Source of the DNA: Oscillospiraceae bacterium
Lineage (GTDB): Bacteria; Bacillota_A; Clostridia; Oscillospirales; CAG-272
Reading direction: 5' to 3'
DNA length: 6,831 nt
NCBI GenBank assembly: GCA_015064195.1
Contig: SVSO01000164.1
Location: 1-6,831 of the forward strand
Part shown: one piece after another, positions 4,640-6,831 of the stretch
How the letters are laid out: each line of letters opens with the position of its first letter
Position numbering within the stretch: position 1 is the first letter of the stretch
Notes under the pieces: generated by a model
What the model was told of the DNA's origin: nothing
Databases searched by the model: none
The model's input: only the letters and a program-made list of their open reading frames with translations
Made by a program: the position numbers and the translations under genes

Positions 4640-6679
4640 ATGGCAAAGGAAAAATGGTATTCCAACGTCTACCGACGCAATCTGGTGGATATGCATATCG
4701 AGGACTGGGACGCAGCGTTCCTGTCCGAATTCAGCCCTGAGGATTACGTTGCCAACTTAAAAAAGGCGCACATCGAAGCGCCCATGCTCTATCTCCAGTC
4801 CCACGTGGGCCACTGCTACTGGCCCACAAAGACCGGCCATATGCACAACGCCTTCAAGGGCAGAGAGGACATGATGAAGCGCCTGGTCGATCTCTGCCAT
4901 AAGGAGGGGATGTATGTCGTCGGCTACTACAGCCTCATCTACAATACCGTCGAGGAGGACAGGCATCCCGAATGGCGCATTGTTACCGGTGAGGACGGCT
5001 CCTCCGCACGTTCCCGCGGCGGACGTTACGGCCATTGCTGTCCGAACAATCCGGACTATATCGCCTTCGTCAAGGCGCAGATTGCCGAGATGGCGGAATA
5101 TTTCGACCTCGATGGTATGTTCTACGATATGACCTTCTGGCCGGGCATCTGCCAGTGTGAGCACTGTAAGGCGCGATACCTCGCGGAAACCGGCCGCACC
5201 GAGCTGCCGGACTGCAAGCTGCCTGCGGTCAACTGGAACGATCCCAATTTTCTCGAATTCCAGAAGCTGCGCATCCAATGGATGGGCGAGTTCGCGGCAA
5301 TGGCCACCGGCGAGATCAAACGCCTCGTCCCCGGCATCTCCGTCGAGCACAACTACGCCTGCTCCATTGCCGGTTCGCCGCTGGTCTGCAGCACCGAGCT
5401 GGTCAATGATCAGTGCGACTACGCAGGCGGCGACCTCTACGGCGACCTGTATAACCACTCGTTCACGGCGAAGTATTATTACAACGTCACGCGGAACCAG
5501 CCCTTCGAATACATGACCGTCCGCTGCGACAAGCTTCTGGCGGTGCACACCAACAGTAAGACGGAGGAGCATCTCGCCACCGAGGTCATGCTCACGGCGG
5601 CGCATCACGGTGCGTCCTTCATCATCGATGCCATCGATCCCGTCGGAACCCTCGACCCGCGTGTCTACGATCGCGTCGGCAAAGTCTTCGAGCGGCAGAT
5701 GCCCTATGAGAAGTATTTCTCCGGCGATCTGGTGCAGGATGTGGCGGTTTACTACACCACCACCGGACATTATAACAGCCGCGGGCAGAATTACGACAAC
5801 AAGACCTGCTCCGTGAACCTTACCCGCGCGCTCATCGAGGAGAATATCCCCGTCGGTGTTATCGGCAATCGCAAGACCGGCGACATGGCGCACTACAAGA
5901 TGGTCTTTGCGCCGCAGATGGCGTTTATGGAGGACGAAAACATCGACGATATGGTGCGCTATGTCGAAAACGGCGGCGTGCTGTATCTCTCGGGCGTTGA
6001 GGATACGAAGGTCATCGAGCGCCTGCTCGGCGCACGCTTCATGGAGTGGACGGATACCGGCATGGTTTACATGGCGCCCACGGATGCGGGTGCGGAGATT
6101 TTCTGCGACTTTTCGAAGAAGTATCCCTTCCCGACGGAAATGAGCCTGCCCGTCATTGCGGTTGAGGGCGCTGAGGTGCTGGCCACCATGACCTTCCCCT
6201 ACACCAGGACCGGCGAGCAGAGGTTCGCTTCCATCCACTCGAATCCGCCCGGCATCCCGTCCGACATCCCCGCGATGCTCACGAAGAAGCTGGGACGCGG
6301 CACCGTCATCTGGTCGGCGTGCCCCATCGAAAACGACACCCGCCGCTCCCACCGCAAACTGCTGAAGAGACTCATCGCGCACTGTATCGACCTTAACGCG
6401 CTGAGTGTGCGCACCAATGCGCCGCGTCAGGTGGAGCTTGTCACCTTCCGCCGGGAGAGCGACACGCTCATCAGCGCAGTCGATCTGCTCTGCACCGACG
6501 AGCTGCTGCCCGTGGCGAAGTTCACTGTAGAGGTGAAATGCACGAAACCTGCGAAGGTGGTGCGCATCGGCGGAAAGGATCGCGCGGATGCGGAAATCCC
6601 GTTCACATGGTCGGGCGGCTATGTGAAGTTTGACGTGGAAAATCTCGTCATGTTTGAGATGTACCGGATTAAATACTGA
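4640..6679 (+). CDS. GHL6-type glycoside hydrolase, GH151 alpha-L-fucosidase-like
   Basis: A 679-residue protein without signal peptide, so cytoplasmic. Residues 1 to about 350 look like a TIM-barrel of the hypothetical glycosyl hydrolase 6 (GHL6) group: VVGYYSLIYN (93-102), NPDYIAFVKAQIAEMAEYF (137-155), DLDGMFYDM (156-164) and CQCEHCKARY (171-180). Asp163 at this strand end is a candidate catalytic residue. Cys171, Cys173 and Cys176, with Cys133 or Cys134 upstream, have the spacing of the zinc cluster in GH42 beta-galactosidases. Residues of about 365-590 (DVAVYYTTTGHYNS; YKMVFAPQMAF; ENGGVLYLSG; LGRGTVIWSA) match a beta-galactosidase trimerisation, glutaminase-like domain, and the rest is a beta-rich tail. 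This domain order is that of GH151 alpha-L-fucosidases, so fucoside cleavage is the leading guess; other glycosides are possible. AAGGGGA overlaps the preceding stop, indicating one operon with the cupin gene. Confidence 0.78.
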   Translation: MAKEKWYSNVYRRNLVDMHIEDWDAAFLSEFSPEDYVANLKKAHIEAPMLYLQSHVGHCYWPTKTGHMHNAFKGREDMMKRLVDLCHKEGMYVVGYYSLIYNTVEEDRHPEWRIVTGEDGSSARSRGGRYGHCCPNNPDYIAFVKAQIAEMAEYFDLDGMFYDMTFWPGICQCEHCKARYLAETGRTELPDCKLPAVNWNDPNFLEFQKLRIQWMGEFAAMATGEIKRLVPGISVEHNYACSIAGSPLVCSTELVNDQCDYAGGDLYGDLYNHSFTAKYYYNVTRNQPFEYMTVRCDKLLAVHTNSKTEEHLATEVMLTAAHHGASFIIDAIDPVGTLDPRVYDRVGKVFERQMPYEKYFSGDLVQDVAVYYTTTGHYNSRGQNYDNKTCSVNLTRALIEENIPVGVIGNRKTGDMAHYKMVFAPQMAFMEDENIDDMVRYVENGGVLYLSGVEDTKVIERLLGARFMEWTDTGMVYMAPTDAGAEIFCDFSKKYPFPTEMSLPVIAVEGAEVLATMTFPYTRTGEQRFASIHSNPPGIPSDIPAMLTKKLGRGTVIWSACPIENDTRRSHRKLLKRLIAHCIDLNALSVRTNAPRQVELVTFRRESDTLISAVDLLCTDELLPVAKFTVEVKCTKPAKVVRIGGKDRADAEIPFTWSGGYVKFDVENLVMFEMYRIKY

Positions 6680-6713
6680 AACAAAAAATACAAAAAAGCA
6701 AAGGAGCCTTACT

Positions 6714-6831
6714 ATGAAAAAAACAAAAATTATCCGCCTTATGTCCGCCATGCTGCTCATTGCCTTGCTTGCATCCTGCGGTGAGAGCGATATATCCGCC
6801 GATACAACCGCGTCGGATACACTCGATGCGG
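6714..6831 (+). CDS. Lipoprotein, probable ABC-transporter sugar-binding protein (truncated by the window)
   Basis: The first 39 codons of a gene that continues past the right edge. The protein starts MKKTKIIRLMSAMLLIALLASCG: a positively charged start, a hydrophobic stretch (about residues 9-20), and a lipobox Leu-Ala-Ser-Cys with Cys22 as the lipidation site. It is therefore a lipoprotein anchored on the outer face of the membrane. The following Ser/Thr/Asp-rich linker (GESDISADTTASDTLDA) is usual for Firmicutes solute-binding proteins before the folded domain. ATG 6714 has AAAGGAG (6700-6706) seven bases upstream. It follows the glycosidase by 34 nt with no terminator between, so it probably belongs to the same operon. 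Sugar-binding function is inferred from context only; the domain itself is not in the window. Confidence 0.72.
   Translation, partial: MKKTKIIRLMSAMLLIALLASCGESDISADTTASDTLDA

Noticed and set aside
4757..6760. A 667-codon open frame on the strand opposite the glycosidase
   Set aside because: It is an antisense shadow produced by GC-rich third codon positions of the real gene; it starts inside the lipoprotein gene, has no ribosome binding site that I can see, and resembles no protein family, whereas the plus-strand protein has clear domains.
1..6831. Insertion sequences, CRISPR arrays, tRNA or attachment sites
   Set aside because: No transposase-like protein, no regular repeat-spacer pattern, no cloverleaf-like sequence and no long direct or terminal repeats were seen.

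Overview
The window looks like an accessory carbohydrate-utilisation region from a Gram-positive, low-to-mid GC anaerobe of the Clostridia type. The evidence is strong AGGAG-type ribosome binding sites, near-consensus sigma-A promoters (TTGACA, 17 bp, TATAAT), AT-rich intergenic regions next to GC-rich codon third positions, and a lipoprotein signal sequence of the kind seen on Firmicutes ABC-transporter binding proteins. The taxon is an inference; no rRNA or marker gene is present.

Left part (1-1962): a divergent pair. On the minus strand is a Gfo/Idh/MocA-family oxidoreductase with a TTG start, followed 12 nt later by the first three codons of another gene that runs off the left edge. On the plus strand is an AraC-family regulator. 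Their 114-nt spacer holds two interleaved back-to-back promoters and a perfect 10+4+10 inverted repeat lying across the oxidoreductase -10 box and the edge of the regulator's -35 box.

Middle (1963-2171): a 209-nt convergent interval. It contains a terminator-like hairpin with a T-tract reading in the plus direction. In conflict with that, it also contains an open, coding-like 57-codon frame on the minus strand just after the LacI gene.

Right part (2172-6831): a second divergent system. A LacI-family repressor is on the minus strand. On the plus strand is a probable operon of (i) a phosphomannose-isomerase-like cupin protein, (ii) a 679-residue cytoplasmic GHL6-type glycosidase resembling GH151 alpha-L-fucosidases, and (iii) the start of a lipoprotein, probably the substrate-binding protein of a sugar ABC transporter. 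The operon has a perfect-consensus promoter followed at once by a CpG-centred AAACGTTT palindrome, which is a good candidate LacI-family operator.

Working model (inference): an oligosaccharide or glycoside is bound by the lipoprotein, imported, cleaved in the cytoplasm by the GHL6 enzyme, and the released sugar is processed by the isomerase-like cupin and perhaps the dehydrogenase. The LacI protein would sense the sugar and release the operon. The AraC protein would control the dehydrogenase operon. No mobile element, CRISPR array, tRNA or rRNA was seen.
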